Source of the DNA: Lolium rigidum
Lineage: Eukaryota > Streptophyta > Magnoliopsida > Poales > Poaceae
Assembly: GCF_022539505.1 (NCBI RefSeq)
Contig: NC_061508.1
Span: 34,342,256 to 34,406,255, forward strand
Direction: 5' to 3'
Length of the DNA: 64,000 nt
Positions 31,517 to 42,470 of this stretch are shown here, piece by piece (position 1 is the stretch's first letter; each line of letters opens with the position of its first letter). The notes beneath the pieces were generated by a model that was not told the DNA's origin, made no database searches, and saw nothing but the letters and a program-made list of their open reading frames with translations. The translations under genes and the position numbers were made by a program.

Positions 31517-31528
31517 GTATTGAAAAGG

Positions 31529-32749
31529 TTTTTTTTTGAAATGGGGGAAAAGTGCCCCATTATTCACAAATATTACAAGAACAATACAAAAGATCAACCT
31601 CGAAGCCACCTCACTAGACCTACAGTGGGATGAAGGGGGTGACAATACACCAACACACATCATCCAAAAATCAAATGCCTTCCCAAACCGCCCAATAGCA
31701 GGTGAGAAGCACATCCAGTCAAGCAGACTCTCCGCGCACGCCAACGCATACGCCACAGAAGTTGCTACCGCCGTCTTTCTCGACTCCATCTTCAAGAGAG
31801 ATCATCGCATTAACTTTGCAAGACATGCCGTCGATGCCACCATGATGCCAGACGGCTCCACCATCGTGCACGCATACATCATCCCGCATCCGTCGTCGAT
31901 ACCCTACAACACCATGCCACCGAGACTCAACGCCAACAATGTGGTAGATGAAAACCACTCCACCAACAACCGCCATCATCTAGCAGCTGCTCCAAAAACG
32001 ATGCCCCAAGAGGTACAACGACGCAGGAGGCACCGCCATCGTCTGATCCGGGAGACCCAGATCTAGGATTTCACCCGGAGCAGCACGTACGAGTGTGTAG
32101 ATGCAGGCTGCGACAACGATGCCTCCAAGAAGGTTGCGACGTGTAGCGCCGCCATCGCCCGCCAAGACCGTAGTCGGAGCACAGTTTTCACCGGCAGCCG
32201 CGCATCCCCACCTCGACAAGCGTAGTGCCGAGGCAAGCAAGATTGCGCCTCCTTGAGCCACCACCGCTGTCCCTCGGTTGCCGTATCCGCAGAGGGCACC
32301 GTCGCGCCGCCGTCGGCAGATCCAGGCCCGACAGCCTAGATCGAACCCGCAGCGATCCGCAGCCGGCCCCCCACGCAGCCGCCGTTGAGCCTCCCTTCCT
32401 CGCAGAAGTCGGCTGAGCATCCACCACCGCCCTTGCCGCCACCCGCCCGAGCCGCCCGGAGATGCGCAACCACCACCGTCGTCAGTCACGTCACCGCAGC
32501 AGGACACGCCTGCGTCGGCACGCCATGGCCCCCGACGAACGGGCCACGCCCTGGCCCGGAGGAGACACCCCGCGCCCCTCCACCCAAGCCTGAGGACGAG
32601 AGGACCTGCCGCCACCGACGCCGACCGGGCTTTGCCCGGCCGCGCCCTCAGGCAGCGGCGATGGAGGAGGGGGGAGGCAGGAGGGGGGCTTGGCGGAGGC
32701 GCGATCTAAGGTTCCCCCTGGTCGCCGCATGGGGGGGCGAGGCAGGAGG
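31529..32749 (-). mobile_element. Short non-LTR retroelement, 1.2 kb, minus strand
   Basis: Flanked by a perfect 12-bp direct repeat, GTATTGAAAAGG, at 31,517-31,528 and 32,750-32,761. On the minus strand it starts in GC-rich sequence resembling the 5' leader of grass LINEs (CGGCGACCAGGGGGAACC near 32,728) and ends CCCCATTTC followed by 9 A (the T run at 31,529-31,537). It holds no reverse transcriptase, so it is an internally deleted LINE or a LINE-dependent derivative. Open frames on either strand (for example 31,980-32,615) look like compositional by-products. Confidence 0.82.
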
Positions 32750-32761
32750 GTATTGAAAAGG

Positions 32762-32806
32762 CTATAGTCAGTTTGTAACCGGCTATTTAAAACTTTGCCT
32801 TTATAG
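32762..32806. repeat. Remnant end of the 193-bp hAT MITE family
   Basis: AACCGGCTATTTAAAACTTTGCCTTTAT resembles the right end of the outer hAT MITE at 26,201-26,233 (AGCCGGCTATTTTAAACTATGCTTTTATC). The rest is missing or was displaced by the 1.2-kb insertion next to it. Confidence 0.5.
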
Positions 32807-32906
32807 CTAGCGCTCGCCAAAGAAATAGCTGACAGATTAAGAAGCTGGCTTGGTCAGATGGATAAGGACAAGTAGCGAACCAGACTAAGTATGAACTAAG
32901 ATTCAA

Positions 32907-33979
32907 CGTGATTGCTCCGGTGTCCCCCCCCCCCCTCTTCAGCTCCATCGTTCTAAAACCTTGGAGCCGCTCTAGGTTTTTTGTTTTGATTCGTGGAGTT
33001 GCTCCAGCTTTGGTACAAATATGTGTAGTTGCTTCAACTTTTGGTACAAATACGTGAAGTTGGTTCCGCAGAACACAAAAACATGGATTTGTTATTTATT
33101 TACGTTCCACTGCTACCGATAAGTAACCAAAATGTTACGCACGTTTTATCTTTCTCCCCCTCATCTCTCGGGTATGTTTCCCAATGCCCAGACTCTCCCC
33201 GATTTGACTTCACCGCAGCGTGATTCACGCCTGCCGCCACCGAATCGAGGCCGCCGGCAAACAAATGAACTTACCTTCAGCCGGAGTCAAACTTGTCTGA
33301 ATCATTCTTGTTGCCGCGCAAATCGATTTATAGCTTGTTCCCGCCCCCGCCAGAAACTTGTTGTGACCGCCTCAACCAACTTCGTCGTGGGTGAGGCGAC
33401 GCGCGACGTAGTGGCGGCGACAGCAAGCTCCTGGCGGTGGCGGCAGCGAGCTATAACTCGATTTGCGCGGCGGCGAGAACGAATCGGACAAGTTTAACTT
33501 CAGCTGAAGGTACGTTTGACTCGTTCGCCGGAATCCATGATTCAGTAGCGACAAATGTAAATCATGTTGCGATAAAGTTAAATCAGTAGCAGTCGGATGT
33601 AAATTATGACGCTCCGTGTTTTTTATGTTTGTGTACCAAAAGCTAGAGCAGCTTGCAGTTAATTTTTCAAATACATCTCCTCTCTTGAACGTGTTTCAAT
33701 ATTTCTAATTACCCGTTGTTTGGGAACGTCACGGCAGTGCCGGGTGGTTCAGCGCCGCTGCCATAGCCATCCTCACTGTCGTGGCCAGGCCAACTCCACC
33801 GCCAGGAAATACTTCGCCACGGGCCAGATGAACTTTCAGCCAAAGATTTAGGCGATCACGCGGTGTGTGCTCTGCATTTTTATATTTCACGAATTCAACT
33901 TCACGTAATTATATCAAAAGCTGGAGCAGCTCCAACTTCTCAGAACCGTGAAGCTGGGGGGGACACCGGAGCACACCCC
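32907..33979. mobile_element. MULE-like element, 1.07 kb, non-autonomous
   Basis: Direct repeats AAGATTCAA (32,898-32,906 and 33,980-33,988) give the 9-bp duplication expected for Mutator-like elements. Extended inverted ends share GCTCCGGTGTCCCCCC and, further in, GCTCCAGCTTT and ACGTGAAGTTG, with the outermost bases diverged. The interior (about 33,170-33,500) is GC-richer and could be captured genic sequence as in Pack-MULEs, but I could not assign it to a gene. No transposase is present. Confidence 0.6.
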
Positions 33980-33988
33980 AAGATTCAA

Positions 33989-35270
33989 ATCATAGCTCCA
34001 ATCTCTCGAATCAAACTAGTGTTTACATGATCACTCGAGTCAATTGAGCCAGCATCCTATCTCAACCTTAATCCAATCATCAAAGTGAACCATGTCCCTT
34101 CCTTTTCCATCCAAAGGCCGACAATACATCAGTGCAAGTTGAGACATTTTACTGAATTCTCCAGCGACGCACGCGGACTCCCTGAATAAGGAAGGATATG
34201 GGTTCGCCCCCGATTTAGAGCCTTCGCCCAAGCCTGTTTCCTTCCGAAGCATATGCTCGATATCGCGGTACTGTTGCAGAATGAGGGGGAGAGACGCCTA
34301 CAGACATCTCTGAGCATAATTTGATATCTAGCCTAGCTGAGACGGAATGTCGCCACGGCATTGATTTTCTTCCCGACAGCTCTCAATCCCACACTTAGAA
34401 CATGCACATAGCGGTGTGGTTTCCGGTCGCAACGACATCTACACAACTACTACTTCAGCTAGACATGAGCCGCTGGTATTGTTCATTGGTATGACAAACT
34501 CTCTTTCTGTTGCTGGTTAACACCAGGTAAGTAGGTTCGTATGAAACCGAGAAAACGCATCTCCTATATATATGTAGATGGCCACGTACTGCGGTGATAT
34601 GTCTTAGCTTTTGAGAATATCCACCGAGGAGCATCTTCATTTAGGTTAGGTGTACCATTTTCAGAATAATGGAAAAATATTAATATAGTAAAGATAACAA
34701 TTACATCCAGCATCTGCAATAATATTGTACCCTAATGGTAGTACGTATGCACACACCAAAAACAAAAAAGAAGAGGCTAAAAATGAAAAAGTTTTGCTAT
34801 AGTGTTCCAAACCTTACAACAACGGCACAAACACCACCATGACAACACCTGAAATCTAACTTAACCACTATTCGAAACTCAAATTTACAAGTGTACAAAA
34901 TTTCAAAAAATATATGTAAGTACTCGGAATATGCGTGTTTACAATGTCAAAAGATTTCAGAACCAAATTCTAATTATACTTAGAGAAACAAAAATATGCA
35001 TATCTAACATGAATAGTGTCAAAAATACAAAACTACAAATGATACTATGTATAGGAGTTCGTTTACGGTGATTGGCACAGAACTTAGTTCCATGTGGTTC
35101 CATCTAATCTAATTCTTCGTAACCATTGGTTAAAATAAATGGTAACTTCATCAAACTGGTCCATGATTCACAACCACAAAACTTACATTCCAGCGGTCGA
35201 CCTAGCTTGGCCCTACCAATCGGGATCGAGAACGTACGCATAGACTGAAATTAAAAGAAAAACAGATTGC
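33989..35270. other. Intergenic, no gene recognised
   Basis: AT-rich, with only short open frames. No paired repeats or domain motifs were recognised. Confidence 0.5.
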
Positions 35271-35382
35271 CGTCCTAGTCGAACGCCGCCGCAATCAAGA
35301 TCTTCCTCTCCCTTTGCCGCCGACATCTTCCGTGCTGGGAAACGTCATCGCGTGGACTGACCTTGAGAGTGAAAGTCGGCCG

Positions 35383-36984
35383 TAGGGGTGGACACAAAGC
35401 TCGAGGCTCGAGGCTCGGCTCGGGCTCGACAAGTCTTGGCTCGGGCTTGGCTCGGCTCGAAGGGCACACAAGCCAAGCCCAAACCTTCCGATCAAGGCTC
35501 GAGGCTCGACAAGCCTGCTCGGTAAAGCTCACAAGCCGGCTTGAAGACTCGATGAAAAATAATAATTTAGAGTTAACCTTACTATATATATCTAATAATT
35601 TACACTTGTAAGAGCATCTCCATCGACGGCCCCCAAATAGACGTCGGAAGCTGCGCCGACACTAGACATGTTCATTGATGTCGCTATCGGCATGTACGCC
35701 GACGCATGCATGTGGGTTGATGGTGCTGATGATGCCAGGAGCGGCGGGCGGGAGGGGGAGATTTGGGGGAAACTTGTAGGATTTGGGATCATGCGGATGA
35801 CAGGTGGAGCCCACGCGTGTAATCCGACGTGGCGCAAGGAGTCCGTGGGCCCGATCAGCGCCTCTGCGTAGGGGTCGGCATGGTTTTTAGGTCGTGTCGG
35901 TGTGAGCCCAAACTTGTGGACAGCCTCCAAATAACTACGGGGGACACTTTTGGGCTCAGCGGTGGAGATGTTCTAATCATCACTAATGTTTAATAGCTAA
36001 ATCTGACGTGTGCATAACATAGAGACTTTTTTTTTGAAAGATGCATAACATAGAGACTGAGAATAACATTTCAGTCATAAGTCATAACACATATGGGTAT
36101 ATACACAACTAGTCGTCAGTCATCTATAGTACATGGCCACGCGTGAGCTACAAGTAGTATATATACTTCTTCCAGCAGGATGTAGACATGTAGTACAGGA
36201 ATTGACACGAAACCACACAGCATAGAAAATCCATCCCAGTGAAGGAAATTCTCTACTGTTCTTCTTGCTCGTCCCGCACTGGCCGCACAGCGTCGTCCTC
36301 TCTCGTCAATTTAATTTTCTGATTTAACTTTGATCGGTTCATCTTGACCATGTTTCTTCTGCGACATTACAAATCCATCTACAAATAAACTCGGAATCAC
36401 GGACTATATCAAGAATATGTAGACAAAATCCGCAGAAAAAAGAATACAGAGAAAACGAATTTCTCATATCCATCAAGGAACAGCCGAGGGGAATCGCCAA
36501 AGAGGAGTACGAGCAGGCGAGCAGCACCGATGGCCGCTGCGCAAGGCGCTGTGTTCATCCGAGGGGACCGTGAGGAGAAAGCGGCAGAGGGGAACGGGAC
36601 AGGGAGGAGCAGCGCTGCAGCAGGCAGGGGCAGCCATGGGAGGAAGAGATGTGGAGTGGCCACATGGGCGCGGGTGGCGGCTGCCGGCGGCGGCCGGCGG
36701 TGGTGGCCGACGCTAATCCTATGCCTTGCAGGCGAGCAGGAGAGGTAGGGGTCGGAGATGGCATGGAATCCTGGAAGGAAAGGGAAAAATGGTGCGGTCA
36801 GACTTGGGCTGTGGCGGCCGGCTTGTGAGCCTTCGGAGCCGAGCCACAAGCTTATCGAGCCGAGCCTCAAGCCCAATTTTCAGAACAATTGTAGTCACAA
36901 GCCGAGCCAGGTTTGGCTCGAAATTTCACGAGCCTTTCCGAGCCGAGCCTCGAGCCGGCTCGGCTCGGCTCGATTCCACCCCTA
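35383..36984. mobile_element. hAT element, 1,602 bp, with GGCTCG subterminal repeats
   Basis: Begins TAGGGGTGGACAC and ends with the inverse CCACCCCTA. It is flanked by a perfect 8-bp duplication GTCGGCCG (35,375-35,382 and 36,985-36,992). Both ends carry dense, oppositely oriented GGCTCG(A/G)GG words for about 150 bp, the usual layout of hAT transposase binding sites. The interior has no transposase. It includes tail-only insertion D (36,011-36,058) and a GC-rich block at 36,480-36,780 that may be captured sequence. Confidence 0.88.
36011..36058 (-). mobile_element. Tail-only insertion D, inside the hAT element
   Basis: TGCATAACATAGAGACT is repeated perfectly at 36,011-36,027 and 36,042-36,058 around TTTTTTTTGAAAGA, which on the minus strand reads TCTTTC followed by 8 A. 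It is a 17-bp target duplication with nothing but a tail between. Confidence 0.75.
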
Positions 36985-37413
36985 GTCGGCCGTCTTGGCC
37001 TTCCCGCTGAAGTAGTCCTCCGCCATGGAGCCGTCACGTTTGCCTCGTGCACGTGTACCCATCCCTTTGTCGGCAAGCTGGAGTTGTCGTCCTCATCCGA
37101 TCCACAGGATAGGGAGCATGCACACGTAGATGGTTTCAGCTTTGAGGTGATAATTTGGTGCCGTGCAACTGTATAGTGTTCCTAGTTGATTTTCATTATC
37201 TGCATATATGTAATAATGTTACTCATTTTTTGTTCTCGACACTGCCTTTATTTAGCTTGGCACATAAACCCAGCTGCACACTTGCAAAATGCACATCACT
37301 GGAGATCGGTACGTAGCTACCGGTTTTTTTCTTGTCACGGTTGTAATTTCTCAAGAAAAGTTTGGCCATTTACACAGTTCATGCATTTCATCATCATGGG
37401 TATAGCAGCAGAA

Positions 37414-37490
37414 CGTTCCACGGTAGTGGAATACTTGGTATAGCAGAACACTCCACGGTAGTGGAATACTTGGTAGAAAACTCCACGGTC
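37414..37490 (+). repeat. Short tandem repeat with CCACGGTAGTGG palindrome
   Basis: TCCACGGTAGTGGAATACTT occurs at about 37,416 and 37,451, with a partial third (TCCACGG) at about 37,482. Confidence 0.8.
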
Positions 37491-37675
37491 AATGTACGCA
37501 GTTTGCAGAGGAAGCAGAGTACACGCGTATGGTTGCTGCTCTCAATATTGCCCAGCCACCCAATGAAAAGCTGAACGAAATCTTCATATCATCTCCCACC
37601 GTAATACGGGTTGTTGCTCTGAATTATATCGCGAGCTAGCTACATAGCCCATCAAATTTTGCAGCGAAATTCTAG

Positions 37676-37925
37676 ATTGGTACCGCATGTACAAGCTCGA
37701 CAGACTCCGAGTCATGGCGAATCCGGATCGACTCCTCCAACCTTCTAATCTGCTCCTCTGTGTACTGCACAATGTCAACACGCCTAGGCGCGGGGGCGAA
37801 GGAGGTGAGGGAGTGGAGCAAGAGCAACGCGGTGATGAGGTTGCCGATGCAGACAACCAAGGCGGCGTGCCGGTACGAGAACTACCACGCCATCACACGG
37901 CCGCCAAATGAAGCAGCCCGTGCTA
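37676..37925 (-). pseudogene. First-exon-like fragment of a conserved plant membrane protein, unknown function
   Basis: On the minus strand a start (MAW near 37,908) is followed by an in-frame TAG and then an open stretch. That stretch holds a hydrophobic helix (ALVVCIGNLITALLLLH, about 37,875-37,825) and a charged segment RRVDIVQYTEEQIRRLEESI (about 37,786-37,727). It stops at TAG 37,676-37,678. The layout, a short N-terminal signal anchor followed by an EEQIRRLEESIRIR helix, matches the beginning of a plant protein family I have seen but cannot name. The later exons are not in the window, so this is either a truncated pseudogene or a captured first exon. Confidence 0.45.
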
Positions 37926-38194
37926 TGCCCGTCATATGGCGACCGCCGACGAGGCACTGTGCTCCGCGGCGGCCTCTTCCCCTAATTCGCGATCGAGCTC
38001 CTCATGGAGAGACCATCAAATGATTGAGAGAGGAAGAGAGGATAATGGTATGATGGTGGGACAGATACTCCTGTTCACTGGGAGTATCTAGGACTCAGTC
38101 TACTGCTCTCACTCTCAGTAGACGACGTCACTTGTTTCTGAGCGATCTGGAGTAGCTTTTGTCTAGCGATTGATTTAGGAGATATTTATTTTGG

Positions 38195-38570
38195 TTCAGA
38201 GGTGCATATGAATACACTATGTGAAAACATATTTTTAAAATATCAAAAAAAAATTAAAAATAAAATTGTACATGTACAATTACACATTCTATGTTCGCAC
38301 ATAAATTTTCGGGAAAAATAATATTTTTTATGTCTCGTGTAAAAAAATACAAATTTTAATATTCAAAACTTGACTATTCAGAGGACATTTTTTGTCTTTT
38401 TATATAGACCACATAAAATGTTCGTTTCCCCCGAGAACTTGTGAGCGAATATAAAATGTCTATATGTACATGCGAAATTTTATCTCGGAATTTTTTGACA
38501 TTTTTTTTATTTTTCTATATTTTTTATAATAGGTTCATATGCATCTATGTGCCAAAACACCAGCTCCGTA
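38195..38570. repeat. AT-rich foldback (inverted-repeat) element
   Basis: GGTTCAGAGGTGCATATGAA (38,194) is answered about 340 bp later by TTCATATGCATCTATGTGCC (38,534). Sequence between the arms is also roughly self-complementary (AACATTTTATGTG-type words). It could be a MITE, but no target duplication was found. Confidence 0.5.
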
Positions 38571-38854
38571 TCTTTTTTGTGAGGGAAGAAGACCTAGAAG
38601 TAAGTATTCCCGATTTGGTGAAAACAATCAAGGGTTTTGACGTGGGTTGTCTCATTTCACCCATTTCCATGTTCCATTAGCTTGTTGGGCCTTCCCATTT
38701 CATCTGTTTTATATTGTTTTCCTTTAATTAGCTCAATATATGGCTTAAAGGTACGTATAGTGGTATTTTTTTCCCAACAAATGTCAATCATCTTAAAAAG
38801 AATGTCAATAAAGTACACTAGGAAAATCAAGAGATAATTCCTAAAAGTTCACTT

Positions 38855-39615
38855 GGAACCCACCTTGTAATTGAAAAAAGTCTGTTACAACCCCTCTTGC
38901 AACTAAAAGTTCCATTTGCAACCCAACTTATAAATCAAAAAATACATCTCATGTGCAATCCAACTTGTAGCTGAATAAAAACACAGTTGCAACTCGGGAA
39001 AAATTCGGTTGTAACCTGACTTGTAACTTGAGAAAAATGCTTAGTTGCAACCTAACTTGCAACTCGACGAAAATTCAGTTGCAACCCGACTTGCTACATG
39101 AGAAAAAAAACTCAGTTCCAACCCAACTTGCAACTCCAGAAAAAAAAAAAACTTAGTTGAAATCCGACTTGCAACCCGAAAAAAAATTATTTGCAACTTG
39201 ACTTGCAAGTCGAGAAAAAAAAATCAGTTGCAACTTGACTTGCAGCTGTAGAAAAACTCAGTTGCAGCCCGACTTGCAGTTCAGAAAAAAAAAATCAGTT
39301 GCAACCTGATTTGCAACTCTAGAAAAAACTCAGTTGCAACCTGACTTGCAACTAGAGAAAAATCTCGTTAGCAATCTGACTTGCAATCGGAAAAAATTAT
39401 GGTTGCAATTCCACGTGCAACTACAAAAGTTTCGGCGTTCAGAAAAATATTACTTGAATGGAAAAAGCAATAAAAAATTTGATCAGTTGCAACCACATTT
39501 ACATCTGCAAAATATCTCAGTTACAACATACTTGCAGCTAGAAAAAGTTTCAATACAAAAAAAACTTTGTTGCAATGACATTTGCAACTGAAAAAAATCT
39601 CAGTTACAACCGTAT
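38855..39615 (+). repeat. Degenerate minisatellite, unit of about 36 bp
   Basis: About twenty imperfect copies of a unit reading roughly CAGTTGCAACC(C/T)GACTTGCAACT followed by an A-rich spacer (GAGAAAAAA). Spacing between ACTTGCAA cores is mostly 34-41 bp. Divergence increases toward both ends. It runs directly into the Helitron's left boundary. Confidence 0.88.
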
Positions 39616-39669
39616 TTGCAAATCTACATCTATCTACACTACTTAAAAAGGAGGAACATGTTCCCTATT

Positions 39670-40480
39670 CTGCCACTACAACTTACCCTTTCGTCGTCGC
39701 GTTTGGTCCTTCGTCCGCCTCCTTGGTCCTCGCTTTCATCCGCAAACTACGCCTGGTGACGCGTCCACCCGCTCCCACCCTTCCCGCACCCAACCCTCTC
39801 TCTCTCTTCCACACTAGGGCAACGCCCCTCTTCCCAGCGTATCCCAGCCCTCCTCCATCGCATCGTAACCCGCCGCCGGATCTCCGGTGATCAACGCTTC
39901 CTCGGTCGTCACCGCCCCCACCGTGCGAATCTGCTCTCCATCGCATGGATCCGGCCATCATCGCCCCCCCCCCCCCTCGATTTTTTCGTGTCCTCCACTG
40001 TAGGGAATCCCTCCTAGGATGGGCTGCTCGAAACACGACTCGGTCGTCCTCCTCCGAGCCGTGAATACGCCGCCCACGCCAAATCACCTCGCCGCCGGTA
40101 CTCAGCCCCTCCACCTTGCCACCCATGTCTCCCTCGATCCCATCTCTCCCTCGACTCTCCAGCCTCGCCGCAGCTCCAGCTCCTCCTCACGGCTGACTTC
40201 CTCCTCCAACACCGCAACCACGCACCTCCATTCACGCCGCGTCGCGCCTAACCCTAGCTGGATGCCTAATTCTGGACCTTTCAGGACCAGCCGGGGCCGT
40301 TGAGGGAGGGCTCTACACGCCAGGGCGCGATGGCGACCCAAGCAGGAGAAGAGCCGACCGCCTGACGCGGGCAGGAGCTTGCCTGGGGCCGGTGGCCGGG
40401 CGATCCGGCGCCCTACTTCCATGCGTTCTCCTCTTACGCCTCGGCTCCAGCGTGCTCGTCGAGAACAAGACCCCGGTGAG
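39670..40480. other. GC-rich block in the Helitron, possible captured 5' gene fragment
   Basis: About 800 bp of C-rich, CpG-containing sequence resembling a grass gene's first exon and leader, ending near a possible splice donor (CCCCGGTGAGACC, about 40,470). Open frames exist on both strands, but I could not identify a domain. Confidence 0.3.
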
Positions 40481-42224
40481 ACCTTCCAGCCCTTGGCTTC
40501 ACATCATTCCTGATGTAAATAGGAGCGATTTTGCACCGCATCTAATATTTACGATTGGATCCAACAATTGAAATCCTAGACTGAGCGATGTACGTCAACT
40601 CCTGTGGGATCTTTGATGTTTTTCAACATCTTCTATTGGAAATCATCATTGGGCATTAACCGCAGAAATTAGTGGCTTTGTAAACTGTGGGCTGGGTAAA
40701 GCGATGCCCTGTGCCCCTGCGTGGTGCGATCTACATTTTTCTAGATGAAGCAGGTATCAGTAAGTTTCATATGTACGTACCAGTGTGTTCTTTACCTTTT
40801 ATTTTTATTTTATTACATTGAGGCTTATCTTTTCTAGATCGGCATGGGGTTTAGAACTTCAGATTTAATGGTTTCACATATTTTGTCCTTGAAACAGTGT
40901 GACATGGTATTTATCTGAAATTCATAATAACATGGAAGTTTCAGGGACAATACAGCGGGCTTTATATGTAGTATTTACTTTGTAGATAGATGAATGTTCT
41001 AACAGGGAGTACTTTGTTGGTCTCAACATTAATCAAAGATATAAAAGCATCATGGATGTTGGTACTGTGATTTATGTATAGACTAGCTACATACCAGTGC
41101 ACTGCTACAAAGTAATCAGTTATGTTACTTCACGAGCACGCGTGTCCAGTGAATACACATGGACGTTTAAACTGCACAACTGCTCCTTTTTTGGCAACCA
41201 GCATTAATAGGATGGTGCAAGGCCAAGACCCCACCAAGGATATATGTACTTTTAATGAGTGTTCAACATTCCTCTTCTGCCACTTCTAACCCACAAATGT
41301 TCAAATACACCTACAATCAGGTACATTGAGGTATATACTACCTGGAACTCACCACGACGAGTATGTCGTTCTAGATTTCCTTCTGAAGTTATATACGAAG
41401 ATTCACTTGATAAACTGGAAGAAATATCCTTGTATCATTTACCTAAGTAAATGATCACACCCACAATATCACTTTTTGGAAAGTAGCCAGCAATAGTTCT
41501 TTCCATTAGAAAAAATGAAGCCACAAATTGATTCATTAACTAAAATATAGAATGGATGCTCACAATGGCTAATGCACACCTGAAAGCAATAATAAACATT
41601 GTGGAATGCACGATCTTTAAGAAAAAGTGTGAATGCAGACTATACACTTCCACAAGAGTACATCTGGCATCCTCTGAGACTAAAGTAATATATGGTTGAG
41701 AAAAAATAAATTTCCGTGGTCTCCCGAATATGATAATCATATAGCTCTGAAGTAAGATTACTAAAGTTTATCTTGCAGTGCTAGCAGTGACCCCCTTTTC
41801 GCCTCCTTGAATGTGTCAAAGCTGTAAGAAATGTGTGTGAGAGATATTTGGAATTTATCCTAGAGGTATTGTGTAAGCGTAGATGCTTCTCTCTACGCCA
41901 GATTTTTTGCTTGTGGGATGAGATTCCTTACACTCATAAGGTATTCAGTTGTGCATGTAATCTAGAGGAGAAAACCACTAAAAAATACAATAGTTGTTGC
42001 AGTTATCAATGTCGTACAATTAAGCAGTGCTTGCTCAACATTTGTATTATGTCAGGACTAACCAGTCAGTGGATTACTGTGTAATATCATAGCATTGTGA
42101 TTTGTGGTGCATTAGTGCTAATAGTCATTGCTTATTTAGTTAGTAGAAAATTGTTGTTAACTGCTCAATATCAGTTCTACTCAACATGCTTGGAGATTAG
42201 TGGAAAATGGCCTAACTGTTGGGT

Positions 42225-42470
42225 CTGAACTACACAGAAGGAAAATAAAACCTGTCGTGTTTGTGTTGCATGTGGGCGTGATGAAAGTCTGGCGCATCGG
42301 TTCTGGGAGTGCCCTCACTCAAATTTTGTTTGGAAGGAGCTTCAATTGTTATTGGGCCCCTTGGAGAAACCCCAAAGTGGATGAGGAATCAGTGACTTGT
42401 GCTGGTGGCTCCTGGATTTCTTTGGCTAATAGAAGAAGATGATGGCTTGTGGAGGGTAAAACAGAGGCAT
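42225..42470 (+). pseudogene. LINE reverse transcriptase C-terminal (zf-RVT) fragment inside the Helitron
   Basis: One plus-strand frame reads CRVCVACGRDESLAHRFWEC followed by PHSNFVWKELQLLLG, the Cys/His-containing zinc-binding tail of plant LINE-type polyproteins. Stops and frame changes follow. Downstream at 42,477 the phrase GTCGATGCCTGT matches the start of the RNase H-like fragment at position 1. It was probably carried along by the Helitron. Confidence 0.6.

Larger units (their letters stand above)
35277..37175 (-). pseudogene. Unidentified minus-strand open frame split by a hAT insertion
   Basis: Ignoring the 1,602-bp hAT element and one copy of its 8-bp duplication, the minus strand has one continuous frame of about 97 codons ending at TAG (35,277-35,279). 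It includes SDEDDNSSLPTKGWVHVHEA before the insertion point and TFTLKVSPRDDVSQHG after it, with a basic segment RRQRERKILIAAA near the end. I do not recognise the family, and no start codon or splice sites are certain. It may be an exon of a lost gene or chance. Confidence 0.3.

Noticed and set aside
31980..32615. 211-codon minus-strand open frame with Gly/Arg/Ala bias
   Set aside because: Lies in the GC-rich leader of the 1.2-kb non-LTR element; no domain and no codon structure.
32385..32756. Plus-strand Pro/Arg-rich open frame
   Set aside because: Shadow of the same GC-rich leader; no start context or domain.
38855..39615. CRISPR-like regularly spaced repeats
   Set aside because: Units and spacers are both degenerate copies of one sequence, spacers are A-rich, and the context is plant nuclear DNA; this is a minisatellite.
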